Source of the DNA: an uncultured Bacteroidales bacterium
GTDB lineage: Bacteria > Bacteroidota > Bacteroidia > Bacteroidales > UBA932
Assembly (NCBI GenBank): GCA_944322585.1
Contig: CALUPB010000019.1
Span: forward strand, 1-56,619
DNA: 56,619 nucleotides
Direction of reading: 5' to 3'
Positions 1 to 8,384 of the stretch are shown piece by piece. The notes beneath the pieces were generated by a model. The model ran no database searches. It was not told the origin of the DNA and saw nothing but the letters and a program-made list of their open reading frames with translations. The position numbers and the translations under genes were made by a program. Each line of letters starts with the position of its first letter. Position 1 is the first letter of the stretch.

Positions 1-74
1 ATATGTGCGTGCATGTCGTACCGGTCGGCTCCCTTCCTCTCAAAATGGATCTTCCCGTAATACTCGATATCCTC
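1..74 (-). other. Possible coding remnant at window edge
   Basis: Directly after the stop codon of the DUF3575 gene the same minus-strand frame stays open to the window edge and reads like protein (GAG GAT ATC GAG TAT TAC GGG..., giving EDIEYYGKIHFERKGADRYD). No good start codon precedes it; the first ATG lies about 20 codons in. It could be the 5' part of a neighbouring gene, or sequence once continuous with the DUF3575 gene. Too short to identify. Confidence 0.2.
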
Positions 75-727
75 TTAAAATAATTTCCACACTAAAGTAA
101 CTCCGGCGTTAATCGGGCCAATCCAGTGCTTCGTCCCGTTGCCGCTGCGCACCCGCACTCCGTCTATCACATCGTATCTCTCCGTATCGGCGTTCAGGTA
201 GCCTAATCCGAGGGTAAAATCAAGTGCCAGTGCCTTGTTTAGCTGTAGCTGGTAGCCTCCGGTGATACCGCCGCCTAAGAGGTCGCCCTGACGGCCGGTG
301 CCTGAAAACTTGTAGTTGAACTGTCCGGCCTTGAACATCGCGCCCACATACCAGGTTTTCTCCTCACCCGGATACCACCGTACCTCCGGAGCCACTGCCC
401 ACAGGGCGTAGCGGCGGTCTGCATTGTTCCAACTCCACGAGGTCCATGAGCCGTTCACCATGATACCCCATGACGGGCTGATGCGCCACTCGATGCCGAG
501 GTCGGGCGTGAGTGTGGCCCAGCGCAGCAGTCGGTGTTATCTTGCACGGGAGATATCCTGTCATAATATCCCCAATCCAGCCCGTAGCACTTTGCAAGCC
601 ATGGCAGGTCGAAAGCTGCTGTCCGATGGTTTGTGACAGTTGTGTCAGCAGTGTGCTGTTCTTGAGCGCCAGCAGGTATCAGACAAAGTGACATCAGGAC
701 TAATGTCGTTATTTTCAGTTTCATCAT
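75..727 (-). pseudogene. DUF3575 outer-membrane protein, frameshifted
   Basis: An N-terminal piece starts at ATG 727 with a clear signal peptide (MMKLKITTLVLMSLCLIPAG, cleavage near AGAQ). It loses the frame near position 530-540. The remaining part continues in another minus frame down to the TAA at 75 and reads LLRWATLTPDLGIEWRISPS, then the aromatic-rich beta-barrel segments and a terminal WKLF typical of DUF3575 proteins. A DUF3575 protein normally has a V-x-T-N-L-L-x-W-A stretch just where the frame breaks, so a one- or two-base indel is the simplest explanation. Known role of the family: small Bacteroidetes outer-membrane barrels often linked to fimbrial loci, exact function unknown. 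The break could also be a sequencing error. A promoter-like box lies about 225 bp upstream at 952-959. Confidence 0.65.
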
Positions 728-1145
728 ATTATGATTGTATTTAGGAAGCTGTTGACAGTCTCTGCGTTTATCGGGCTGCTTGCGACAATCCCTGCAATTC
801 CTCCCATACAGGAGGGACAATGACAAAACACAGCATATCCGGACGGTAGATGTGCTGCCATTGCACAATGAAAACCATCCGGATTCAACGGAATTTTGCC
901 GGGATTTTATGTCAGATAAAGATAAAAATGAAGTCAGACAGCCGGTACGGACAAATTTACCCCCCCCTGAACGGAAGCAGAAGTCATTTCCGGACAACAA
1001 GACCGGTTTTTCTGTCAGAAATCCTGTCATTGACTTAAAGTTCTTGCATAGAATTGAATCCGGCTATAAAGATAATCATAAATCCGGAACTGCTTCTGAT
1101 TATTCATCAAAATCATGCAGGAAAGATGCATGGAAAATGGCATCT
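728..1145. other. Intergenic region, 418 bp
   Basis: This stretch separates the stop of the EamA transporter from the start of the broken DUF3575 gene. It holds a minus-strand TAAATTTG box (952-959) directly preceded, in the reading direction, by a run of eight G (eight C on the plus strand, 960-967). Near 734-750 there is a fragment resembling the window's AAGCTGTT repeat. Open frames here lack coding character. Confidence 0.5.
952..959 (-). promoter_or_regulatory. -7 box TAAATTTG upstream of DUF3575 gene
   Basis: Matches the Bacteroidetes -7 consensus TAnnTTTG on the minus strand. It is unusual in following immediately on a G8 homopolymer that would lie in the spacer to the -33 element. 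No convincing TTTG -33 element is seen. The leader to the gene would be about 220 nt. Confidence 0.4.
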
Positions 1146-2123
1146 CTATTTCGACCCGAGCCAGATGAAAATCATTCCAATAAGGATGAATGCAAGGTCG
1201 AGGGCCTTGGCCTTGAGATTGCGTTCCCGGAAAATCATTGCCCCGCAGAGGAAGGAAATGATGACCGAGCCCCTGCGGACAAGGGATACTACGGAAATCA
1301 TTGCATCCGGCTGGTTGAGGGCGGTCAGGTATGCGAAGTCTGCGGCGGATATGAAAACGGATATGAGCGGAATGGCCCAGCTCCAGTGGAACGGGGTGGT
1401 TTCCCTGCGTTTCGGAAGCCAAAGGATCATTATGACAGTTCCCATCATCAGGAACTGGTAGAAATTGTACCATCCCTGTACGAACATCGGGCTCAGTTGC
1501 TGCATTATGAATTTGTCGTACAGCCCGCTCATCGCTCCGGTTATGGTGGCGACGGCTATGAAAAGTATCCATCTGTTGTGGGAAAAGTCCACATTCTCTT
1601 TTCTGCTGGAGCGGCTCAACAGGAACAGGGATATCATTGCAAGTACTACTCCTGCCCACTGCCATGCATTGAGCCGTTCACCGAAAAGGAGCATCGCTCC
1701 CACGAGGACAAGTATCGGTCTCGTTGCGTTTATTGGACCGACGATGGTGATGGGGAGATGTTTAAGTCCGAAGTAACCGAATATCCACGATGTCAGTACG
1801 ATGCAGGACTTGAGAATGACGAGCAGATGGGCTTTCAGCAGAGGATGCGCTGCCTGCATTCCTGATGACAGCTGCTCCGCCGTTTCCTGAAATGCCCCGG
1901 ATGTTCCGGGATGTCCGGCAAAAGGGCTGCTGTCGAATATGCTGCCGGCAAACCAGCCTGTGCCTGCAAGAGAATCTATGATGAACGGGGAAAATATGAC
2001 GGTTGAGAACAGCGTATTGAGAAAAAGCACCGGAAGAACGGCATTGTTTTCCAGTGCAGCTTTCTTGGATGTGTCATAAAGGCCGAGCAGGGCGGCGGAA
2101 ACAAATGCCAGCAGCAGCCACAT
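1146..2123 (-). CDS. EamA/DMT-family membrane transporter
   Basis: This 325-residue, very hydrophobic protein has about ten membrane segments in two homologous halves, the layout of the drug/metabolite transporter superfamily. The first helix (MWLLLAFVSAALLGLYDTSK) and the segment HLPITIVGPINATRPILVLV are typical of EamA domains, and a second repeat runs from about residue 185 to the end (ISVVSLVRRGSVIISFLCGA). It sits in the inner membrane; the substrate cannot be told from sequence. The start ATG lies three bases after the slyD stop, so it is surely cotranscribed and probably translationally coupled with slyD. Confidence 0.85.
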   Translation of the reverse strand: MWLLLAFVSAALLGLYDTSKKAALENNAVLPVLFLNTLFSTVIFSPFIIDSLAGTGWFAGSIFDSSPFAGHPGTSGAFQETAEQLSSGMQAAHPLLKAHLLVILKSCIVLTSWIFGYFGLKHLPITIVGPINATRPILVLVGAMLLFGERLNAWQWAGVVLAMISLFLLSRSSRKENVDFSHNRWILFIAVATITGAMSGLYDKFIMQQLSPMFVQGWYNFYQFLMMGTVIMILWLPKRRETTPFHWSWAIPLISVFISAADFAYLTALNQPDAMISVVSLVRRGSVIISFLCGAMIFRERNLKAKALDLAFILIGMIFIWLGSK

Positions 2124-2126
2124 ACA

Positions 2127-2789
2127 CTATTCCTTATGATGGCAATGACCACCACCGTTTCCATGGCAGCATCCTCCCTCATGTCCTTCTCCGTGGCCGT
2201 GTCCTCCGCAATGCCCTTCTCCATGACCTCCGCAGCATCCTTCCTCCTGGCTGTCGCCGTCGTGGCAATGGCCGCCGCAGCCTCCGTGGCATCCGCAATT
2301 GCTCTGCAGGTACTCGCCGTGCAGTCCTTCCTTGAGTTCTTTCTCGGTGGCATCCCTTACGGAAAGGATTTTTCCGCTGAAATTCAATGTCTTGCCTGCC
2401 ATCGGAGAATTGAGGTCGATTTTTACCGATGCTTCACCGACTTCCAGTATTATTCCAGGGACAACGCCTCCGGCCTTGTTTATCAGAGGAATCGTATTTC
2501 CTTTGACCATCAGGTCTTCCCTGATTTCCCCGTTTACTTCGAAAGCGGCCTTGGGCAGGTCAATCACCTTATCAGGATCGACTTCACCGTATCCTTCGGC
2601 AGGAGTCAGAGTGAAAGAGAAACTTTCCCCCGGCTCCAGTCCCTCTACATTCTCCTCGAATTTGGCGAGGAGTGTCCTGGTTCCGTGTATATAGTCCAAA
2701 GGCCTTTCCTCCGGGCATCTGTCCACTATCTGTCCGTCCACTTCCAGTTCATATGTCAGTGCAACGGCTTTGTTCTGTCCTATTTTCAT
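2127..2789 (-). CDS. slyD: FKBP-type peptidyl-prolyl isomerase, SlyD-like, with metal-binding tail
   Basis: This 220-residue cytoplasmic prolyl isomerase and chaperone has the FKBP domain first (KAVALTYELEVDGQIVD, then GLEPGESFSF and PAEGYGE, about residues 5-70). The insert-in-flap chaperone domain follows (about 70-125), then the FKBP-closing strand NSPMAGKTLNFSGKILSVRD. From about residue 165 to the end the protein is almost only Gly, His, Cys and Glu, with repeated HGGC, CCGGH and GHGHG units. SlyD tails of this kind bind nickel and other transition metals in Proteobacteria, where SlyD supplies nickel to hydrogenase. No nickel enzyme is nearby here, so metal buffering is inference. It is followed after three bases by the EamA transporter. 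Confidence 0.9.
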   Translation of the reverse strand: MKIGQNKAVALTYELEVDGQIVDRCPEERPLDYIHGTRTLLAKFEENVEGLEPGESFSFTLTPAEGYGEVDPDKVIDLPKAAFEVNGEIREDLMVKGNTIPLINKAGGVVPGIILEVGEASVKIDLNSPMAGKTLNFSGKILSVRDATEKELKEGLHGEYLQSNCGCHGGCGGHCHDGDSQEEGCCGGHGEGHCGGHGHGEGHEGGCCHGNGGGHCHHKE

Positions 2790-2948
2790 GGTCCTGTCCT
2801 TATTTCAATAATCTTTTTCTAACCCTGTTCAGTCCGGATGGAGCGGTCTTCCGCAGTCCCGCAAACGTTTCATGGGAATGTCCGCCGGACATCCGGAAAT
2901 CAGAGGATTCTTGCGGGATAGGGTTCAACCGGCCCTTAACGTTTCCGC

Positions 2949-4346
2949 TTATCCGGAAAAGTCCACATTTGCGAAGGCAAGGGTCGGTATCTGCCACCGG
3001 GCGCCTTCGCGGGCATCGGAACCGGCCGCTACAATGGATTTCCACAGAGAGATCATGTTCCCTGTTACAAGCATTTCTTTCACGGGATGGATTATTTTCC
3101 CGTTCCTGAAGGCGAATCCTTCCACACCGTACGAGAAATTGCCCGTAGTCCTGTTGCAGTTGCCTCCGTTGAAGCCTGTCACGAGGATGCCCTCCTGCAT
3201 CTCGGCTAAAACAACCTGCAAATTTAGGTTATTTTCTCCATAATTCAAATTCGCGGGCACTGCGCTGTCTTTCCGTTTCAGAAATGGTCGTATGACAGGC
3301 CTGGACGGGCTTTCCACAGTCGGTCTGATGCCCATTTTTTCTGCAGAATATGTATTGGTGAAATACATCCGCACTGTCCCTTCGCTGATGATGTCGCATT
3401 CTGTCGTGGCCACTCCCTCCGAATCGAAAAGTCTCGAACCTGTCTGTCCCGGAGTACGGGCGCAGTCGGTGACAGTCAGTTCTTCGGGAAAGACCTGCTG
3501 TCCGAGAGTCCCGTCCAGGAACGAATCTTTCTGCTGGATGGATGATGCGTTAAGCGCCTGCAGCAGGGGAGCGGCAAGCCTGCCGCTTGAGAGATTGTCG
3601 ACTACCATCGTGAATTTCCCTCCCCTGTGTTTCTTCGGGCCTATCTGCCTGACAGCCCTCTCCAGAGCCTTGTCCGAACAGCCTGCTATACTGATCCTGT
3701 CCATCATGGGAGAGGCGGTCCACCAGTAGCCGCTGTATCTGTTCCCTCTCCGATCCTCTATCGTGATTTCGGACCAGAAAGAGAAGGATGTTTCGGTGTG
3801 CCGTCCCTCGAATCCCTGTGAATCGACAGTGTAGTTGTCGTCTATGGAATCCGAATATTCGCATTCTTCGGAAACGGGGATGTACCGGCTGTCTTTGCTG
3901 AGGCGGCTGAATATCGCGCCTGAAAGGGCGGCCGATATCCTGGCCTCCGGGGTTATCATTCCGTAGGTCTCATCATACAGTCCGAGTTCCTTGCCTGTGA
4001 CTGCATCCGTGGCGTATCTTTCCGGGTCGGGCAGTTTTCTGAATTCGTCCGGGGTGAGCATCCTCGTCCTTTCTATGGCTTTGAGGATGAATCCCTCCAT
4101 TCCCGCAGTGCCGGTGCGGTTGGTGGAGTATACTCCGTACCGCCCGTCTACAAAAAGGTTTATGGTTATCGACCTGTCCGCATTCCGGCTGACTTTGTCC
4201 ACCTCTCCGTTCAGCAGCTGTATCGAGTCGAGTATGCTTTTCCCGAAACATATCCTTGCCTGCGAGGCACCATGACTGACTGCAAATTCGAGGCAGCGCC
4301 GTGTCTCCGATATTTCTTCCGGGGTTATTCCTGAAAAATTATCCAT
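2949..4346 (-). CDS. pmbA: TldD/PmbA family metalloprotease subunit (TldE/PmbA-like)
   Basis: This 465-residue protein is the inactive partner type of the TldD/TldE heterodimer, which degrades unfolded peptides and in enterobacteria matures microcin B17 and processes CcdA. It begins with the family's N-terminal fold (LEFAVSHGASQARICFGKSI, ...LNGEVDKVSRNADRSITINL, which matches the L-x-N-G-E-V-x-x-v-s motif), and it lacks the HExxxH metal site present in TldD. The C-terminal part (GFNGGNCNRTTGNFSYGVEG) matches the conserved GGN...G-x-FS-x-G-V-x-G end of the family. It lies 55 bp downstream of tldD; an AAGCTGTTTTGAAAACAG palindrome occupies that gap. Confidence 0.9.
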   Translation of the reverse strand: MDNFSGITPEEISETRRCLEFAVSHGASQARICFGKSILDSIQLLNGEVDKVSRNADRSITINLFVDGRYGVYSTNRTGTAGMEGFILKAIERTRMLTPDEFRKLPDPERYATDAVTGKELGLYDETYGMITPEARISAALSGAIFSRLSKDSRYIPVSEECEYSDSIDDNYTVDSQGFEGRHTETSFSFWSEITIEDRRGNRYSGYWWTASPMMDRISIAGCSDKALERAVRQIGPKKHRGGKFTMVVDNLSSGRLAAPLLQALNASSIQQKDSFLDGTLGQQVFPEELTVTDCARTPGQTGSRLFDSEGVATTECDIISEGTVRMYFTNTYSAEKMGIRPTVESPSRPVIRPFLKRKDSAVPANLNYGENNLNLQVVLAEMQEGILVTGFNGGNCNRTTGNFSYGVEGFAFRNGKIIHPVKEMLVTGNMISLWKSIVAAGSDAREGARWQIPTLAFANVDFSG

Positions 4347-4377
4347 TGAAAATTTCCGTAAATTTATTGGATTAGTT

Positions 4378-4404
4378 GGAAACTGTTTTCAAAACAGCTT
4401 CTTA
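4378..4404. repeat. Short copy of the AAGCTGTTT repeat
   Basis: Read on the minus strand this is TAAGAAGCTGTTTTGAAAACAGTTTCC. Its first three bases are the tldD stop codon. It forms a near-perfect hairpin (CTGTTTT/AAAACAG) and belongs to the interspersed repeat family found at seven or more places in this window. A role as attenuator between tldD and pmbA is possible but unproven. Confidence 0.5.
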
Positions 4405-5943
4405 TTCCCCTCCTACGATAAGGGAGCTTATCAGAACCGTCGGTATCCCTAAGGAGACAGGTACGCTCTGTTCCTTTCCGCATGTCCATGTCCCGTTGTC
4501 GATCTTCAGGTCATTCCCTACAGCTTCGATACGGGCAAGGGCTTCGGGGCCGTTTCCGATGACATTGATGTCCTTGACCGGTGCCGTGAGCCTGCCGTCC
4601 TCTATCAGAAACCCGCTTCTGACATAGAAAGTGAAATCCCCCTCTCCTATCCTGACCTGTCCGTTGGAGAATTCATCCACATAGATTCCATGGCGGACGG
4701 ATGCGATGATGTCTTCCGGAGCAGCCGTCCCGTTTTCCATGTATGTAGCCCTCATGCGCGGGATGGGATTGAATCTGAACGATTCCCTCCTCCCGTTTCC
4801 TGTAGGTGCCACTCCGTACCAGGAAGCGCTTATCCTGTCATGGAGATATGACGTGAGGATACCGTCCTTTACCATATATGTCTTCTGTCCGGGCACACCT
4901 TCGTCGTCATAGTTGCATGCCCCGCGGTTGCCTGCTATGGTGCCGTCGTCAACTATGCTTATATCCGGGCTGCATATCTTCTGTCCTGTCTTTCCGGAAA
5001 ATGCGGACTGGCCTTTTCTGTTGAAATCGGCTTCGAAGGCATGCCCCATGGCTTCATGCAGCAGAATCCCGGAAGCCCCGGCGCCCATCACTACGGGCAT
5101 TTCACCACCTTTGGGCCTTTTTGCCTCGAACCTGGCATCTATTCCGGACACAGTCTCTTCCGCAAGCTGTTCTGCAAGTGCGTCTCCGATCATTTCCGCC
5201 CCGCATCGGTAACTCCACGACGCGGTTTTGCTTTCCCTCCTGTCTCCCATGACGAATATGGCAGAGACTGTGATGCTGCACATCGGACGGCTGTCACAGA
5301 CGAGTTCCCCGTTGGAATTGAACATCATTATATGGCTCTGGCAGTCGGAAATCCTCGCTATGACTTTCTCTACCCTGCTGTCCCTTGCCCTTACCGAGTT
5401 TTCCAGCCTTTTCAGGAAAGGAAGAAACCTTTCGTGCCGTGCCGTGTCCCATGTCACAGCCGCGGGATACAGGTCTGGATGAGGGGTGGCCGTATGCATG
5501 GCAGCAAATCCTCCCTCCGGCCGAGCCGTTCCCGTGATCCCCGGGACAGCGGTGCAATTCCTTCCGGAAGCCGGAATGCCGACGGCATGTCCGGGTATCT
5601 TTCCCTCCGGCCGTGAAGCGCATACGGAGCCTGCCCTGGCTCCCATTCCGGAAGAAGCTATCGTTGCCGCCGCTTCAGCCGCTGCAAGCATGTCTTTGGG
5701 TACGGTACTTTCGGAATAGGCGTATCCTGTCTTTTCTCCGCTCAGGACACGTATCCCCACACCGAAATCTTCATGATATCCTCCGGAGTTGACTTCACCG
5801 TCCCGCAGCATGAGGTCGTTGTAGACTGTGTATTCGAAATAAAGGTCGCACCAGCTGCCCCCTCCGGACATCCCGGCTGCGACCGTCTGCTCCATCTGTT
5901 TCCTGTCCGTATTGAAAATCCTGAAAAAAACGTCCTGTGTCAT
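4402..5943 (-). CDS. tldD: TldD metalloprotease
   Basis: This 513-residue protein is the catalytic subunit of the TldD/TldE zinc protease. The metal motif HEAMGH is at residues 296-301, inside the conserved GASGILLHEAMGHAFEAD stretch. The family signatures LRDGEVNSGGYHEDFGVGIR (near residue 46) and, toward the end, RIGEGDFTFYVRSGFLIEDG are present. It is about 30 residues longer than E. coli TldD; the extra length is a Gly/Pro/Arg-rich low-complexity insert at about residues 100-160. Its ATG overlaps the stop of the upstream kinase gene by four bases (ATGA), and pmbA follows, so the three genes form one operon. Confidence 0.95.
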   Translation of the reverse strand: MTQDVFFRIFNTDRKQMEQTVAAGMSGGGSWCDLYFEYTVYNDLMLRDGEVNSGGYHEDFGVGIRVLSGEKTGYAYSESTVPKDMLAAAEAAATIASSGMGARAGSVCASRPEGKIPGHAVGIPASGRNCTAVPGITGTARPEGGFAAMHTATPHPDLYPAAVTWDTARHERFLPFLKRLENSVRARDSRVEKVIARISDCQSHIMMFNSNGELVCDSRPMCSITVSAIFVMGDRRESKTASWSYRCGAEMIGDALAEQLAEETVSGIDARFEAKRPKGGEMPVVMGAGASGILLHEAMGHAFEADFNRKGQSAFSGKTGQKICSPDISIVDDGTIAGNRGACNYDDEGVPGQKTYMVKDGILTSYLHDRISASWYGVAPTGNGRRESFRFNPIPRMRATYMENGTAAPEDIIASVRHGIYVDEFSNGQVRIGEGDFTFYVRSGFLIEDGRLTAPVKDINVIGNGPEALARIEAVGNDLKIDNGTWTCGKEQSVPVSLGIPTVLISSLIVGGE

Positions 5944-6593
5944 TCTTCGTCTGTTATACGATGGGTCTCAAGTCTGTCTGCATCTGTTCTGTCTTGCCCG
6001 TCCCCGTCATGCCCTTCAGACCTTTCGGCCAGTGCCCTGATGGATTCAAAAGTATCCTTGTCCCTTACATTCAGAGGACGGGCCTTGCCTCCTTCCGCCA
6101 CGACCCTGAACGGTACCTGCGAATTGTCCGCCAATATCCATCGGTCCGATACCGGTGCATAGTCGTGGAAAAAATAGTCCAGTCCCACCCTGTACCTTCT
6201 TCTGACGGTTTCTTCCGGAATATTGTGTCCTCCGGCGGCCACCCGTGCCCGCACCCTTTTGACGGCAAGGTCGGGGGAATTGAGCCAGAAATAGAGGACC
6301 GTGACGAAGTACCCTTCTTCCTGAGCCGCCTGTACGGTCCTGAGAAGTGTCCTTGTGGCGAGGGTTGTCTCTATCCCGAAATCCTCCTTTCTCTGCAACA
6401 GGTACCTTATCCTCATGAGCATGTATCTGCTGGCCTGGATCGAAGCCCTTTCCGGGCTGAAAGGGGAGAGCCCCTTGGCGAATTCGTCGGAATTGACGAA
6501 CTGTCTGCATTCAAGCATTTCCGGCAGCAGTGTATATGACGCAGTAGTCTTGCCGGCACCGTTGCATCCGGATATTATGTATAGGTTCGGCAT
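5940..6593 (-). CDS. P-loop kinase of the zeta-toxin-like family
   Basis: This 217-residue protein starts MPNLYIISGCNGAGKTTASY; the Walker A motif GCNGAGKTT covers residues 9-17. The following FVNSDEFAKGLSPF and IETTLATRT are the substrate-binding and DxD-like parts of the zeta-toxin/AAA kinase family, and RVRARVAAGGHNIPEETVRRRY is the Arg-rich lid characteristic of it. Zeta toxins phosphorylate UDP-GlcNAc, but chromosomal members of this subfamily often lack an epsilon antitoxin. None is seen here, so a housekeeping or unknown kinase role is as likely as toxicity. It overlaps tldD by four bases and appears to be the first gene of the block. Confidence 0.8.
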   Translation of the reverse strand: MPNLYIISGCNGAGKTTASYTLLPEMLECRQFVNSDEFAKGLSPFSPERASIQASRYMLMRIRYLLQRKEDFGIETTLATRTLLRTVQAAQEEGYFVTVLYFWLNSPDLAVKRVRARVAAGGHNIPEETVRRRYRVGLDYFFHDYAPVSDRWILADNSQVPFRVVAEGGKARPLNVRDKDTFESIRALAERSEGHDGDGQDRTDADRLETHRITDEE

Positions 6594-6654
6594 AATATGT
6601 TCGTTTTCAATTTGTCGCCTCTGTCTGTACCAGTCACCTTCATCTCCCGTTAGT

Positions 6655-6750
6655 GGGCAGTCCTGTAATTTCCGGCCCCGGTCCGCAGGCTGTCCTGTCG
6701 TCTTAGGTTTCCGTCCGCAGGCAGCCCTGTCATTTCCCGGAATGGGTGAC
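6655..6750. repeat. Three degenerate 32-bp tandem repeats
   Basis: Three consecutive 32-bp units start at 6655, 6687 and 6719, each with the pattern (a/g)GGC(a/t)G(t/c)CCTGT..T.....; the first two end in GTCCGC. The third runs into the last seven codons of the TIGR02757 gene. Units are only about two-thirds identical by eye. The rest of the 6594-6729 gap shows nothing else. Confidence 0.4.
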
Positions 6751-7437
6751 TCCGTAACCGAAAAGGGCGAAATCCCCCTTGCACGGGTCGTCAGGGAAAA
6801 TTTCCCTGAAAGCGTCCGTTATCTCCATGGCGGTCACTATGTCCTTGCATCTGCGTGAAGTCAGTCCGAGTGCCGTGGCCTGGTCATATACATGGACGTC
6901 AAGAGGAATGACCAGATCTTTCGGGGAACTGTCCTTCCACAGACCGAGGTCTACCTTGCCGTCATTGCGGACCATCCATCTGCGCATCATGTTTATCTTC
7001 TTGTCCGGGGCTTTCGGGTCGGCCTTCCTTCCATAGATGCGGCACCGTATCTCGGAGTTGCACATGCCCTCTATACTGTCCCTTTCCTGATATACCTGTC
7101 TCAGGTTTGTGCATATCCGGGCGAATTCGCTCCATTTTACCGTACGGTGCAGGCTTGCATCGTCATTCCTGTATTCTCCGGCCATCACATAGTCATAAGG
7201 TCTCCATTCCATTTCTTCCATGGCCCTTCCGCAGTCCCTTACGATCATGCTCCTTCTGCCCCATGCAAGATGGGCGGCGATTATGCCTGCTATTTCGACA
7301 TCTGCAACGGAGCGTTTCCCGACCCGGTATCCGGCGGCCAATCGTTTCGGGAAGATTATAGGATCTTCCTCGAAATATTTCGGGTCATTATATTCTTCGG
7401 CCCAACCGATGAGCTGCTCCTTTATTATCTGTTCCAT
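6730..7437 (-). CDS. TIGR02757 family protein
   Basis: This conserved Bacteroidetes protein of about 235 residues has no firmly known function. Conserved blocks visible are the N-terminal EEDPIIFPKRL, AGIIAAHLAWGRRSMI, the central MMRRWMVRNDGKVDLGLW and the C-terminal IPLDVHVYDQATALGL, which resembles the helix-hairpin-helix/GPD-like helical region the family shares with base-excision DNA glycosylases. I place the start at ATG 7437 rather than the in-frame TTG at 7446, because that TTG lies inside a perfect TATCTTTG promoter box (7444-7451). This leaves about six bases between the box and the ATG, so the mRNA is probably leaderless. Confidence 0.8.
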   Translation of the reverse strand: MEQIIKEQLIGWAEEYNDPKYFEEDPIIFPKRLAAGYRVGKRSVADVEIAGIIAAHLAWGRRSMIVRDCGRAMEEMEWRPYDYVMAGEYRNDDASLHRTVKWSEFARICTNLRQVYQERDSIEGMCNSEIRCRIYGRKADPKAPDKKINMMRRWMVRNDGKVDLGLWKDSSPKDLVIPLDVHVYDQATALGLTSRRCKDIVTAMEITDAFREIFPDDPCKGDFALFGYGVTHSGK

Positions 7438-7443
7438 AACCTG

Positions 7444-7451
7444 CAAAGATA
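7444..7451 (-). promoter_or_regulatory. -7 box TATCTTTG for TIGR02757 gene
   Basis: A perfect Bacteroidetes -7 box on the minus strand ends six bases before the start codon, which implies transcription starting at or next to the ATG. It lies back to back with a plus-strand box at 7465-7472. Confidence 0.6.
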
Positions 7452-7464
7452 ATCATATTTTTGC

Positions 7465-7472
7465 TACTTTTG
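7465..7472 (+). promoter_or_regulatory. -7 box TACTTTTG for TRIC-like gene
   Basis: TACTTTTG fits TAnnTTTG. It is 13 bp from the divergent box of the neighbouring gene. It would give a leader of about 140 nt for the channel gene, containing a small open frame (ATG 7482 to TGA 7520, 12 codons). Confidence 0.5.
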
Positions 7473-7621
7473 CCGACGGACATGAAGGTTCCTGTCTCCC
7501 CGGATTCCCCGACTGCCTGAGAGCGGCGGGTTTCCATTCGGGAAAATGTTCAGGAGCCGGACGGCGGAAGATATACGACAGAATTTACGGGAAATTTCCC
7601 GGTCTTTAACATGGACTGGCT

Positions 7622-8254
7622 ATGGATTTCATAACCCTGATAGACTACATAGGTACATTCGCTTTTGCGATAAGCGGAATAAGGCTGGCGGCAGCGAAGA
7701 ATTTCGACATTTTCGGCGCCTATGTCGTAGGTTTCGTCACTGCCATCGGCGGCGGTACCCTGAGGGATCTGCTTCTGAACATGACTCCGTTCTGGATGGA
7801 GCAGCCGTCGTATGTGATAATTACCGGACTTGCCCTCGTGTTCGTGATAATCTTCAGTAAGTATGTGGTCCGCCTGGACAATACCTTTTTCATATTTGAT
7901 GCCGTGGGTATAGCCCTGTTCACCGTTGTCGGTGTGGAGAGAAGTATAGCCGCCGGTTTTCCCGTGTGGGTCAATATAATAATGGGAGCGATCACCGGGG
8001 CTGCGGGAGGAATGTTCAGGGACATTTTCATTAACGAAGTCCCTCTTATTTTCAGAAAGGATATATATGCCATGGCATGCGCTCTCGGGGGAGTCGTCTA
8101 TTATCTTTGCCTGTGGCTCGGGTGCGGTCATATGCTGACGCAGGTGATAGCGGCTGCCTCGGTGTTTCTGGTCCGGGTCCTTTCGGTGCATTTCGGCATC
8201 AGCCTTCCTTCTCTCCGTCCGATAGATTCCCCTGCTTCCGACAGGGACGGCTGA
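7622..8254 (+). CDS. TRIC-type cation channel family protein (UPF0126/YicG-like)
   Basis: This 210-residue inner-membrane protein has about seven helices in two inverted repeats. Each repeat carries the family's glycine-rich motif followed by Arg-Asp: GGGTLRDLLL in the first and GAAGGMFRDIF in the second. Family knowledge: prokaryotic TRIC homologues are trimeric potassium-permeable channels, physiological role unclear. It starts with MDFITLIDYIGTFAFAISG, the usual N-terminus. It stands alone, divergent from the TIGR02757 gene and convergent with the pseudouridine synthase gene. Confidence 0.85.
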   Translation: MDFITLIDYIGTFAFAISGIRLAAAKNFDIFGAYVVGFVTAIGGGTLRDLLLNMTPFWMEQPSYVIITGLALVFVIIFSKYVVRLDNTFFIFDAVGIALFTVVGVERSIAAGFPVWVNIIMGAITGAAGGMFRDIFINEVPLIFRKDIYAMACALGGVVYYLCLWLGCGHMLTQVIAAASVFLVRVLSVHFGISLPSLRPIDSPASDRDG

Positions 8255-8384
8255 TATTTGCAGGCAGCGGCGGGATATGCGGGAGAGGCTGCAGTGCGGT
8301 GTGTCTGGTGACGGCTGTGCATAACCGGGAGACGGTCGCGGCAGGGGAGAGGACAAGACGAAAGATGAAGGAAATTCCGTCTGT

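Noticed and set aside
455-1030. 191-codon minus-strand open frame upstream of and across the DUF3575 start
   Set aside because: Only the part from MMKLKITT (727) looks like protein; the first half covers the promoter region and has no domain character.
780-1865. 361-codon plus-strand open frame opposite the EamA gene
   Set aside because: Highly charged, low-similarity translation running antisense to a clear transporter gene; a shadow of biased codon use.
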